Assembly: GCA_001642005.1 (NCBI GenBank)
Contig: LWCA01000032.1
Location: forward strand, 1 to 64,000
DNA: 64,000 bases
Source of the DNA: Intoshia linei
Lineage: Eukaryota > Orthonectida > Rhopaluridae
Reading direction: 5' to 3'
Below are positions 33,976-46,548 of this stretch, one piece after another (within the stretch, counting starts at the first letter, position 1; the number at the start of each line of letters is the position of its first letter). The notes beneath the pieces were generated by a model, which saw nothing but the letters and a program-made list of their open reading frames with translations, searched no databases and was not told the DNA's origin. Position numbers and translations under genes: made by a program.

Positions 33976-36900
33976 TTAATGGAATATTGTTGTATTTAAA
34001 TTTTTAATGTGTTCATCTTTCATTAATTTTCGTAAGACTTTTCCACTTGCAGATCTTTTAATATTCTTTACAATAAAAATTCCTCCAAAAGGATGTTTTT
34101 CTTTTGTTAAATTTTCTATAATGTATATTAATTAACATGTAATATGTGTATAATAATATATAAAGATAAGGTTATTTCACGTTATAAAACCAATCGGAAA
34201 ATTAGTGTAGAATCTATTATTTAGGGTCATCTATGAAATTACATTATGAAGGTTAAAATTAGTTAAATCACTTTTAATATTATCATATAAATATGTTATA
34301 ATAAAATTAAAATAAAATTTATTATTGTAAAAAAATATAACCTTATCTTATCACATTATCTATAATATATACTTTTTTGTTGATACTTACTGCCTTAACA
34401 CATACATGTATATATTTAATGTGTCTCATTAAGTTATGCTTAATTATTGACAGATATTATACAAAAAGGGTGTGTATTTTAAAATTTTTTAGCGAAAATG
34501 GAAAAAAATCACCACCACTGGAAAAACCGCTTTGCAAAGTTAATAATTCAGAAAATATATAAAAAAGATTAAAAAACCTGCGCAAAATAGTTTAAAACAT
34601 CAATACATGGTTATTAATTTAGTAAAAACGCTTAACAGAAGAAAAAATTATTATCTATTAATTTCAGAGTCCTGCATTGGGTACTGGTTACTTTTTCATC
34701 CCTGTATATTAGATATAAATATATACCTTCCATAAACGTTTGGAAATTTTCCTTGTCAAAATTTATGTTCTCTTCCGGAACAACATAGACAACGACAATT
34801 TCGCCTCGTTTTTCATCAGAAATACCAAATACTAATACGTCGGCTACTGACGGATGTGATATTAAAAGTTTTTCAATTTCTACTGGAGACACCTAAATGA
34901 GTAAATTTAGAGATTAAAAAATGTGTAATTAATCAGTGACAGTACCTGAACACCATTTACTTTAATCATGTCTTTCACTCTATCCATAATGTAAACATAT
35001 CCATCTTGGTCTGTTTTTGCAATATCACCTATAATTAATATATTAATAACATCATAATTTATTTAGTAGGTGTGTTCACGCTCATGTAGATGTGAGATAA
35101 TGTGAGATAACGAACTGATCATTAAATATAATTTACATTGTAAATTGTTAAATTGTGTTTTTCATAGCTGAAATTGTTAGAAACAGTCATAAATGGCATC
35201 GTAATGTATTACTGTAATTGTAAAGTGGTTCTTAAATATAGTATTTTCTCCACAACTCGCCAGGTCTATAACTCGCTATTAATTTAAAATATAAACTAAA
35301 AGTTTTAAAACCATTTTAAAAATATGTTAAGTTATTTGGTATTAAATGTTACAATTTGTATTATAATTTACATTTTATTGAAATTTATACTTAAATTTAA
35401 AGATTTTAGTACTGTTTTTATAGTTTTAAATTATCAATTTCGCCAACTTTTTTTAAATCCCAGGAATGGCGAGTTATAGAGAGAATATTGTATTTAGAAA
35501 AATAGGTGTATGAATTTCATTGTGTTTTAGTTGGGTCAGTGGTATATGCAGGGGCGTGGAGAGGGCTAGGAGCCATATGGACCAGGCATACATTTTAAAT
35601 TTATTAATAGGTAATGTTGGAAAATTTTGATAACCAATGCGATTTATTGAAAACATTCACTATAATAAATTTTATCAATCTAAAAATATGTGATTTTTAT
35701 TTTGAATTATGGAATGGGCGATTTTAAAAAATGTGTGTGAATTGTGGTCTTAGGGGGAGATTCTAAAAAAAGGTTGAAAACCTCTGGTACAACTGATGAT
35801 ATTGACTATTAATTAGTTCCAAGTAGACTCCCTAGTTATCACATAAGTTATACAAACTATTCCGCACATTTATATTAATAAATAATAATTAATAAATGCA
35901 CATTGTGTATTACACAAAGACAAAAATAGTAATTAAACCGGTATGAAACCACTCATCTTGATTCAAAATTTTTATATTTTCTTCAGGCATATTTAGATAT
36001 CCATTCATGACATTTTGACCTCTTGTCAACAGTTCACCTTCTTGTTCAATATCATTTAGTTCATTATTTTTTGGATTAACAATCTATAAAAATTACAACA
36101 TGTCATATATTAACACCTTAATTTCAATTCCAGGCATGGGTTGTCCTACAGATATTATTTTGTTATTACGTTTCTTTATCATTGTTAAGAGCAGTGTCTC
36201 TGTTAATCCATATGCTAATATATAGTATTAAACTTATTCATGTATATCGAATTTTACATTATATGCATTGACATGTCTCCAGTCGGTACTTTTATTTTAT
36301 TTAAATGAGAACACATATCAGTGAATAATATATATAAAATATAATTACTTTGTCTCAAAAATATACGTGGAAATCGTTTAGTAAACGCATCAATAATGGC
36401 AGGAGACAATGGTGCAGCCGCGCAAAGCAAATCTCGCACACTTTTTAAACTGTAATTGAAAGTCATATTATGGGTTGCCATAAAATTTAACATAGTTGGA
36501 ACAAGATATATTTTGTTGATCTAAAAATAATACATATATAATTACGAACTGAACTTAACAAGCTCGAGGTCATAAATTAAAAATGGGTACAAATATTTTT
36601 TTCCGAAACGATACGCCGAATCCAACCCTAGCAACCTATCCAAGGCTGCTGATTTACATTTTAAATCTAATACACAAAATAGTTATGATATTCAGGAATA
36701 TATTTTTTAGTAGCCTGTCCTGCCCCAAGAAGGGTCAAAACCCTAAACGATATTTCATGGATGACTCGTATAATGTGTAAAATTTTCATTTATATAGTCG
36801 ATTCTATTCTATATGAACATAAAGGGACCAGGTTCTGATCGTGTTTATATTATACTGTAATATGAACATATATGAATAGTGATAATAATATAGTCGATTC

Positions 36901-39025
36901 TGTTCTATATGAACATACTGGAATATGAACTAAGTTTAATATGAACACGACAATTTTGTTTAAACAAACATTGATTAAACATTTCGAAACTTTTAATTAT
37001 ATTATTATCGACATTCCTATATGTTCATATTACAGTACAGTATCACATAATCAAAACCTGGTCCCTAAAAGTTTCGAAATCAAAATTAAACTAAAATTAA
37101 AATATGAATGAAAATTTTACAATACAGTCGACTCTGTTCTATATGAACATACTAGAATACTAACTCAGTTTAATATAAACACGACAATTTTGTTTAAACA
37201 AACATTGATTGAACAATTCGAAACTTTTAATTATATTATTATCGACATTCCTATATGTTCATATTACAGTACAGTATCACATAATCAAAACCTGGTCCCT
37301 AAAAGTTTCGAAATCAAAATTGCTTGTTCAAACAAAATTGTCGTGTTCATATTAAACTGAGTTAGTATTCTAGTATGTTCATATAGAACAGAGTCGACTG
37401 TATTGTAAAATTTTCATTCATATTTTAATTTTAGTTTAATTTTGGTTTTAGAAATTTTTTTCAACCAAATTTAAAAGGGGTTTTTAGGAAATTTTTTTTT
37501 ATCCAAGCTGTAAGGTTGTCGTAAATTTTGACTTAAAAAAATGTCATAAAAATCCTTAAAAAGTTTGATTTAAAAAAAATTTTTAAATCCCAAAATTAAA
37601 CTAAAATTAAAATATGAATGAAAATTTTACACATTCTACGACTTGCCCATGGAATGTGTATAATGTAGATTTCACAGTTGTACACATTCTATGCAACATA
37701 TACAATGTATGCACTTATATATAATTGTAAATGTATTAATACTTTATATCGTTCTATATCTTTTAAAAATGTTCTCGGCTCAAAATTTGGTTGAATAACA
37801 ATATTTGAAGCAGACATAATTTCATTATATAGCATGACTCCAAACCCATAAGCATGATGAAGTGGCAAAGAATGTAATAATGTTAGTTCTTTATTATCAA
37901 TAGCCATTTCGGATGTAATTCTAAATAAAGATTAATTGATACAGCCCTTCAGTCAAATTTTTAATGAATTTGAAAACTGTTATGCAATTAGTACTGACAA
38001 GAATGTCACACGAATTACAAAATATATGTAATCATAATTAAATACTTACCTGATTTGATGTATATTTGAAATAATATTATTGTGAGAAAGAACTACACCC
38101 TTCGATAAACCAGTCGTTCCACTAGACATACCATAAATAGCTGGAGAATCATTAATTTTTTCATTAATTTTGACATAATTTAAATCCGGCACAGTTTCGC
38201 AATTATTACGGGTAAATTCGTACCACAAATCCGAATCAAGACAAATGATCTAAAAATAAAGATAAATACTTAAACATTAATTAATTAATAAATTAAAATA
38301 AAAAATACATTTTCGGGTTGAGGAAGTTTATAATTCATGATGCTATTTTTTATGTAATCAATATTTCCAGGTTCACATATAATTAAATTTGGATTTACAA
38401 CCGAAAAAACGTTTGAAAATTCATCTAAAAAATATTTATTATGATTTAAAAAATACTACATTCTGTTAATAACGGATTCACAGGATTAAGAATTGCATTG
38501 TTAATCTTTGGTACTCCTAAATAAACGACCGCTGTTTTGATGGAATTACTCAAAGCTACACTAATCACAAATTTGTCACTTTTGTTTTCCGGTTTATACT
38601 TTGATATGTATTCTTTTTCAATAAATGCAGCCAAATTACACACGTGTGTATATGTTTGTTGATAAGAATAATTTTCACCATTTTGACTTGTAGTCTAATA
38701 TAATAATTAGTATACATAGTATATAAAATAAAATTTTTTACATTAATTGTAGTACATAAAATATTATTAAAAATACAAATACTGAAAATTATACCAAAGC
38801 GGTACGATTCTTTACATTAGCCTTGTTCATGAAAATAAAATCCGTTATACTGTCACATTTCGGAAATTTAGTTATTGGACCTTTGAAATGCGATTTTTCA
38901 ATTTTAGTTAACCCTGTACAGCTAAAATCAATATCATCTCGCAATGATGTCACACTTCGCTTTGATCCATAAATAAATCTTATTCTTCTTGACGATAGAT
39001 TTAATAAACACTTTCTAACTGTCAT
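33976..39025 (-). CDS. 4CL/luciferase-like acyl-CoA synthetase, copy A, 587 aa
   Basis: ANL-superfamily enzyme that forms an acyl-adenylate and then acyl-CoA. Exons in gene order: 38795-39025, 38460-38694, 38309-38424, 38050-38249, 37743-37920, 36349-36520, 36117-36214, 35939-36083, 34946-35028, 34727-34892, 33976-34115. Motifs: [18 protein letters not shown] (P-loop, from residue 233), TYGLTET (378-384), FHTGDIAKTDQDGYVYIMDR, KVNGVQVSPVEIE hinge, ASGKVLRK with catalytic Lys567. The first Gly of the usual GYG(L/M)TE is Thr, and GYQ is GVQ; copy B keeps both. About 45 basic, Arg/Ser-rich residues at the N-terminus could be a mitochondrial presequence. No C-terminal SKL. Introns range from 33 to 1222 bp. 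Substrate unknown. Confidence 0.88.
35239..35490. mobile_element. Pogo/Tigger-like MITE in copy A intron 8, 252 bp
   Basis: The right end GGCGAGTTATAGAGAGAATA to TTG matches the end of the MITE at 12959-13171. The left end is degraded (TAGTATTTTCTCCACAACTC). TA on both sides (35237-35238, 35491-35492). Confidence 0.65.
36891..37443. mobile_element. Tandem pogo/Tigger-like MITEs forming a long palindrome
   Basis: A full element at 37125-37400 has CAGTCGACTCTGTTCTATAT ends in inverted orientation and TA flanks. Inverted homology continues about 40 bp outside, giving arms of roughly 120 bp (about 37082-37205 against 37325-37443). Directly before it, 36891-37087 is a head-to-tail copy of the element's left two thirds, and another scrap starts near 36796. 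All lie in intron 5 of synthetase copy A. Confidence 0.7.
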
Positions 39026-39434
39026 CTTACGTTATTGAGTATTGTTAGGTATCATATAATAATTATTTAATGTATAAATGTAATCCATCGTTTTTTTCAT
39101 CATTCGTATTTAGTTGAACTAGTTTTTTTAAAACGTAGTAATACGTGGTTTATGTAGAACGATGTTACTGCTTTGTTATATTAACACATTAATAAATACT
39201 TATTATTTCAGGTTTATAGTGTTATTTCAAAGTATTGACAAATTAGGTAACACCAACTTTCATCGTAAACGCGTCAATTAACAGCTTTATCGATTCATAA
39301 TGAAATAAAAAACATTTGACCCATTTCATATTCATCAGATTCGATAAAATGTGTTTTTCTCGATTTAATTAAAAATATGAATACATTTATTAACATGTAA
39401 ATAAAGAATAATACATTGATGATTTTTTAAATAT

Positions 39435-42400
39435 TTAATTATTTAAATGTTTAATGTGTTCATCTTTTATAATTTTGCGCAAGACTTTACCACTGGCTGA
39501 TCGTTTAATGTTTTTGACTACAAAAATACCACCAAATGGATGTTTTTGTTGAATTAAATTTTCTAATTATAAAATGATATTAAAAATTTAATTCAAATTA
39601 AATTTACTTTTCATAAACTTTTCCAATTTTTCCTTGTCAAAGTTTACATTGTCTTCTGGGAGTACATAAACGACAACAACTTCACCGCGTTTACTATCTG
39701 GAATACCAAAAACAACAACATCGGCTACTGATGGATATGTCATTACAAGTTTTTCAATTTCTCCTGGAGAGACCTAAATGTGTAGTTTAATACCGAGTAA
39801 TGTATGTCGAAATTTTACCTGATAACCACTGACTTTAAGCATGTCTTTAACTCTATCGAGAATATAAACATATCCTTCCTCGTCAGTTTTTGCAATATCA
39901 CCTATAATTTAAATTTATAAAAATTACACGTTATACATTTTACAAAATTGTATGTACAAAAAAATTTAGACTATTTAATAATATGATTAGATTAGATCAC
40001 GATTTAACTTACAAAATTAAACCAAGAAAATTCCAAATTTTTTTCATTTTCATCAATTATAATGAGTTTGAATTAATAATTAATTAAATAATATCACCCC
40101 AATAATTAGTTGAAAATTAAATTTCCAATGTCCCACAAAAAATTTTGTCATGCCCCACGGTTGGGAAACACTCATCTAGAGTATGTGTATGTAAAATAAC
40201 ATAATCGAGAATTGGGTGTTGCAAAAATGTTTATTCGAGTAGGTTGTTCATTTTAAAAATCCTTACTTATATAAAGTAAAATGGTTAAAAATCTATGTAT
40301 GTCTGTCTGTTTGTTTGTTTATTTGTTCCAGTTTATTAAAATTTCCATATTTCTACGACAGTTTTACGAGAGTGTTGTTATAGCGCAAATTTCATTTTCA
40401 GAAATTGAGTCCTTCAAGGTCAAAAACCCCACTTGTCCTTTGTTTTAAATTCAAACGGTCCTATAATTGTAAAAAATACACATTCTGATAAAACGTTTTA
40501 AATTCATCAATATTATGATAATCTTCAATTTCAAAATCTTATATCCTGACGGCCAAAACCACAAATTACCCTTTTCTGTAAAAATTAAGAAACTCCTAGA
40601 ATTTTATAACACATAAATTATGGAATAGTTTTTAAATTCATAAGTATTAGCATAAATGGCAACCTCAAAAAATATAATTTTCACGGTCAAAAACCCAGAT
40701 TACCAATTAATTTTAAAAATAAAAACAGTCCTAAAATGTTAAAATAAATTACCGATGATACAGTTATATACTGTGAAAACACACAAAAAATTTCAATCTG
40801 ATAAAGTGACGCCTTCACGGTCAAAAAAGCACTTTAATTTTTTTCGAAACTATTTTATTAAAACAAAAAATTTGAAATAATTAATTGTCCAACCATTAAA
40901 AAAACTATTATTCTGATACATCTTATTCCCGTTGATATAAATACAAAATTTAAACCCCAAAAATCGACGCATTCCTGGCGAAAAATAATTTTTAATATAT
41001 CAACCAATATTTTTCAAATGTTAGATTAAAATTAAATAATCATCCACATTTTCAAAAAAAGTCTGCATTGAACGTCTAAACATTTACAATAAAAAAATAT
41101 GGGCAAAAATCTATATAATTGATTCCTTTGGATTTTTTTCATTGCTACGTAATTTTTCATTATTAAATATTCATTTTAAAAAAATTGAAAATCACTTTGT
41201 ACAATACTACAACAAAGAATTATTATAAAGTACAACTTTGTTATTGTCATTTTTATATTTTTTTGGTAAAATAAAAATTTCCACTCTCAGCAAAGCCAGG
41301 TTTTGTTTGTATTTAGTACATAGTCAACCTAGTTTGAAAATAAATAAACAGGTTAGTAAATGGGCATAATTTTAAGAATAAGAAACTCTAAAAATAGCTC
41401 ATTGTAAAATAGGTGTTACGACCCGTAACTTACGACTATATATAAATCTAAAATTTCAAAAATAATTAATAGTAAATTTACCAGTATGTAACCATCCATC
41501 TTCTTTTAAAACTTTAGAAGTTTCATCAATTTTATTTAAATATCCCTTCATAATTTGAGGTCCTCTCGTCACCAATTCGCCAGCTTCACCAATGTCCTTC
41601 AATTCATGATTATCAGGATTTAAAATCTATAAATAAAAAAATACAAACGTTTCTTGATATTAAACCTTATGTTCTGTATTGTGTATTGGTTGACCTACAG
41701 ATACCATTTTTTTATTACGTTCTCTGTTCATTGATATAATTGGGCTGGTTTCAGTTAGTCCATAACCTAAAACGTTAATTAAGGTTATAACAAAATAAGA
41801 CAAACCTTGTCTCAAAAAAATGTATGAAAAGCGTTTAATAAAAGCATCGATTATTGTAGGTGACAATGGAGCCGCAGCACAAATTAAATCTCGTATACTT
41901 TGAATGTTGTAATTAAAAAGCATGTTATGAGTTGCCATAAAATTGACAACAGCTGGAGCAACGTACATTCTTTTGATCTATTAATATATTATTAATAATA
42001 CATCAAGGTGGATAAAAGTTTGCATTCTGACAGAGAAATATTAATTAGTAATTGTTTTTCTAATTAGTAATACTAAGTAAATTCAAAACCAAGGTACGTA
42101 CTATACGTCACACTCATGTAAGTTGTCATATCTTACAAAATTACAAATTCAGGTAAATTGTGAAATCACCCATGAGGCGAAATCATTCTTGGAAATTCAG
42201 GAAAGAGTGCTTTCAATGTAGTCAATATAGACACATCTCCGGATTGTGAAAAAGAATAGTTGTTAGTTATCGTTAGTTGTTTGAAAAACTAAGATCGATA
42301 AACTCTTATCAATAATTGAAAAAAAAATAAGGAATGCAAAAAATTCTACCAACATACATTAAAATTTTAAACCCGAACCAAAAACTATTAATAAAATTAC

Positions 42401-43834
42401 TTTATATCTTTCAATGTTTTCTAGAAAAGATCTAGGATCAAAATTTGGTTGAATAACAATAGTTGATTCGTCCATCATTTCATGGTATAACATAGTGGAA
42501 AATCCATAAATATGGTAAAGTGGTAAAGCATGCAATACAGAGTTATCTTTAATAGTAATGGCCATATCAGAAGCGATTCTATAAAAATTTAGTTAGATAG
42601 TTCAATTATAATTCATTGTATATCAGCTTTCCCAAAATGATACAACTTATCCTATTTAAAAAAACTAAAATTAGCGGATCCCCGTTTATTAATCTGTACA
42701 ATATTACTTTGCCTGGTGTATATTTGCAATAATATTATTGTGAGAAAGAACAACACCCTTTGGTAAACCAGTTGTTCCACTAGACATGCCATAAATTGCT
42801 GGAGAATGATTAACTTTTGCATTAATCTTGATATTTTCTAAATCTGGAGTCTTTTCACAGTTATTACGTGTAAATTCATGCCATAAATCTGAATCAAGAC
42901 AAATTATCTACAAGTAAAAATAAATAGAAAAACATTGATATTAAAATATTATTATTCAAAGAATATTATTAAAAAAAAAATAAAAAATACATTTTGAGGT
43001 GGATGAAGTTTATAATTCATAATGCTATTTTTTATGTAATCAACATTTCCAGGTTCACATATAATTAAATTTGGATTTACAACCGAAAAAACGTTTGAAA
43101 ATTCATCTAAAAAATATTTATTATGATTTAAAAAATACTACATTCTGTTAATAACGGATTCACAGGATTAAGAATTGCATTGTTAATCTTTGGTACTCCT
43201 AAATAAACGACCGCTGTTTTAATCGAATTACTCAAAGCTACACTAATCACAAATTTGTCACTTTCGCTTTCTGGTTTATACTTTGATATGTATTCCTTTT
43301 CAATAAATGCAGCCAAATTACATACATGAGTATAAGTTTGTCGATAAGAATATTTTTGTCCATTTCGACTTGCCACCTATATTTTATTACAATTAAAATT
43401 CAAAAACCAGTTTTAAAATAGCTACATTCGCTCAAAAAATATATTCCTTAACAATTATATAATTACAATCGATTTATAAATAATTTAACTCATTTAATTT
43501 ATTATGTTTACATAAAATTTCAATGTTTCAATTTCAAAAGTTTTAAAATTAATTAATTCATTTATCATGTTGATATTCCAAAAAATATTGAAAGTTATAC
43601 CAAAGCGGATCGATCCTTCACATTAGCCTTGTTCATGAAAATAAAATCCGTTATATTGTCATATTTCGGAATTTTAGTTTTTGGACCTTTAAAATGCGAT
43701 TTTTCAATTCTAGTTAACCCGGAACGGTTAAAATCAATATAATCATCTCGAAATGATGTTAAATTTCTCTTGATTACATAAATACAGCGTATTCTTCTTG
43801 TTGACAGATTTAATAAGCTTCTCGTTATTCCCAT
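39435..43834 (-). CDS. 4CL/luciferase-like acyl-CoA synthetase, copy B, 585 aa
   Basis: Tandem paralogue of copy A with identical exon layout: 43601-43834, 43142-43376, 42991-43106, 42708-42907, 42401-42578, 41806-41977, 41666-41766, 41482-41626, 39819-39901, 39608-39773, 39435-39562. Adenylation motifs are canonical: [18 protein letters not shown] (from residue 234), GYGLTETSP (379-387), [40 protein letters not shown] with Lys569. It has the same basic N-terminal extension and no C-terminal SKL. The stop is about 410 bp upstream of copy A's start, same strand. Intron 8 was invaded by a Helitron-like element (40260-41332); several other introns are 35-45 bp. Substrate unknown; insect-type 4CL-like and medium-chain acyl-CoA ligases are the nearest relatives I can name. 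Confidence 0.9.
40260..41332 (+). mobile_element. Helitron-like element in synthetase copy B intron 8, 1073 bp
   Basis: Starts TCCTTACTTATATAAAGTAA after A and ends AGTCAACCTAG before T. The 5' third is a diverged subfamily (shared with 49943 and about 55190), the 3' part belongs to the common family. No coding capacity. Confidence 0.62.
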
Positions 43835-45170
43835 TTATAAGTTTTTTATATGTATGTTATTATATAAATGAAATTTATTCTTCGTATTTACATTGGACTA
43901 GTTTGTTTAAAACGTAGGATCGTTGATTAGCATAACTTGCGCTGTATAATATACGTGAATATATTGGTGTTCAAGGATATTTTGATTCAATTTATTTAAA
44001 TATACTTTTTCTTTCTTTTGTAATGTATATCTATACTAATCGTATATACGTAAAGTTACTTGTTTTGTATCTACATTCGAAATTCCAACAAATAAAACAA
44101 CTCATTTCCACATTTCAGTTACAATGTGCGTACTTTATATCAAAATTTAGATAAGTTAATAAATTTTATAGTAACAACAAACTCAATATGATGAATTATT
44201 TATTGATTTTCATTTTATAACTTATAGATAATATTGAACGATAAACTACATTGAATTTTAGGAGTGATTTTCATTTTCTTCTTAGATGAGTGCACAGATT
44301 AACATATTGCTGTAAAAATGTAATTACAATACATTTTATTATAACTCGTATTAAAATATTTATATAAAATTACAAAATGTAATTGAATAATAAAGATAAT
44401 ATCAAATTAAGATTGAGTTGTTATATAAAACATATGAAATTATAAAGTTAATGTTCTTGGTTATTTAATTTAAAATATTAATATTAATGTTAATAATTAA
44501 CATTAATATAATAATTATTAACATTTGTATATTAACTTAATATACAAATTTTACAGTTATAAAATTAATTATAGTAATGATATAGCAACATTAGGGTAAC
44601 TATCGTTAACTACAATTCAGTTTTTATGTTAATTCATTTCTATATAAAATAGAATGTTTGGTATATAAGTTTCTAGTAGTACGCTATTGAATTTATTGCT
44701 AGTACTTAATATCATTATCTCGTTACTGAATGTATTTATAACTTCATTTTTATGAGTTATACCCACAATTACGTTACTATTTTTAACATGGAATGGAATG
44801 AGAAACATTAAAGAAAGAGCAATCTAAATTTTTTAATTATATTTTACCTTAAATCTAAAAATACTGCGATATTTTTGAAAATTGTACCATTAAATTATAA
44901 ATTAAATTATTGATACCTGATAATTTAAAATTAATTAAATCTCCGAATGTACGCACTTCTGTGTATTGTTTGTGTCAATAGTTGTGTTAATAAAACCAAC
45001 GTGTGCAACGATCTAATTTAATTATGGAATCTTGGTTACGGACTAAAATCGAAATGTATATCATATATGTATATCAATACTAACCATCAATTAAAAAAAT
45101 GTGTAAAACGAATATACACTGTGCAGAATGTATGTTAGAGTTTTAGTTTTATACATATTTATTAGTTACA
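43835..45170. other. Intergenic upstream of synthetase copy B
   Basis: A+T-rich and without recognisable genes or repeats. It should contain the promoter of copy B. Confidence 0.4.
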
Positions 45171-45795
45171 CTAGGTTGACTGTTATGTACTACGTACAAA
45201 CAGCACTTAGCTCTGCCAAGGCACATTTTTATTCTACAAAAAAATAAATTCAATCTAACTGAAAATCTAACTTAAAAATCTTATTATTCACTATTATCAA
45301 TCCTTTAAATTAGTGGTTCCCAAACCTATTTCAGGTGGAACCGTAATATCACATTACTTTTTACTTTAAAGTGAATATTCCATCTTAATTTTTTTTTTAA
45401 CATTTTTGAAAAAATTTATATCAACTGGAATAAGCTCTATCATAATAATCTTTTTTTTTTTTTAATTTTCGGAACATTAATTATTTCAAATTTTTTTTTA
45501 ATAAAATATTTCGGAAAAAAAAATTTTTTGTGTGTTAAAATGATACAACTGTACCACCTGTAAATTTTTTTAAATTGTCGAACTCATTTGATTATCAAAA
45601 AAAAGACAATTCGGTTTTTGACCCGTAAGATGTGAGTTTGGGAGTTGAAACTTATTTTGCTAACACCCGCGGAAAAACTGTAATTGAAATGTGGACTTTA
45701 TGTTTATAAAATAAGACTATATAGTAGTTATTGAAATAAACGGTAACACACAGACACCCAAACTAATATTGCGTAGCATATTATATAAGTAAGGA
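45171..45795 (-). mobile_element. Helitron-like element, reverse orientation, 625 bp
   Basis: Plus strand starts CTAGGTTGACTGTTATGTAC and ends TTATATAAGTAAGGA before T, the mirror of the family ends. The terminal hairpin (TGTTATGTAC/GTACAAACAG) is well preserved. Confidence 0.7.
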
Positions 45796-46548
45796 TATAT
45801 TCATGAATACAACAGCAATGTTAAAAAATTTGTAAATCTTATCAGTATATAATTTATGTCATCAGACAATCTTATATTTCAAGCCATCTCGTTACACAAT
45901 GTTTTAACGTATTGAACATTTAATTTTACGAGATTACTAGATATCACTTTTGTAATATCACCTAATCTGTAATGAAATATGACAATAATTATTCAAAAAA
46001 AGTCTGAACAAAACCTAAATGGCCCAAGGACAGCTTAAACCTAAGCTTAAAGTATACATTAGTCTTTGACTGGCCCTGTTGCAACAATATCAGTCTAAAT
46101 TTCTAAAATCATCTTTGATTCTTTCTTTGCGTGTGCTAGGCATAAGCACCTATTGCATACCACTCAAATTATTTTGAAAATAATTAAAATAAAGTTTTGA
46201 TGTAACTCTAAAAATCGTAACTTATACACCTAAGTTAGGTGACCTAACATACCTACTTTGTAACTTTGACGAAAGATATCTCGAAAGTTACCTTGATAAC
46301 CTCAGATGTATTATACATTTTTACAAATCTCTAATTGTGATTAATATTTCCAACTATCGTTTAAAGTTTAGAGTTGATACAAAATAATCAATATACACTA
46401 AATATATTAACTAATGTATTAAGTAATTAATTAGTATAAGGTTTCGATCAAAATTTGAAAAAAATTGTCAATTATAATTTATTATTAAAGTATTGCTAAT
46501 ACATATATATAATATATTGTATAATAATTGTTATTGTAATAAACGTAA
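45796..46548. other. Downstream of ShKT/mucin gene, nothing seen
   Basis: No coding frame or known repeat was recognised in this stretch. Confidence 0.4.

Noticed and set aside
42185-42255. Plus-strand [10 protein letters not shown] resembling a CCHC zinc knuckle of gag or CNBP type
   Set aside because: The frame gives a stop where the last Cys should be, the stretch is inside an intron of synthetase copy B, and no neighbouring gag-like sequence supports it.
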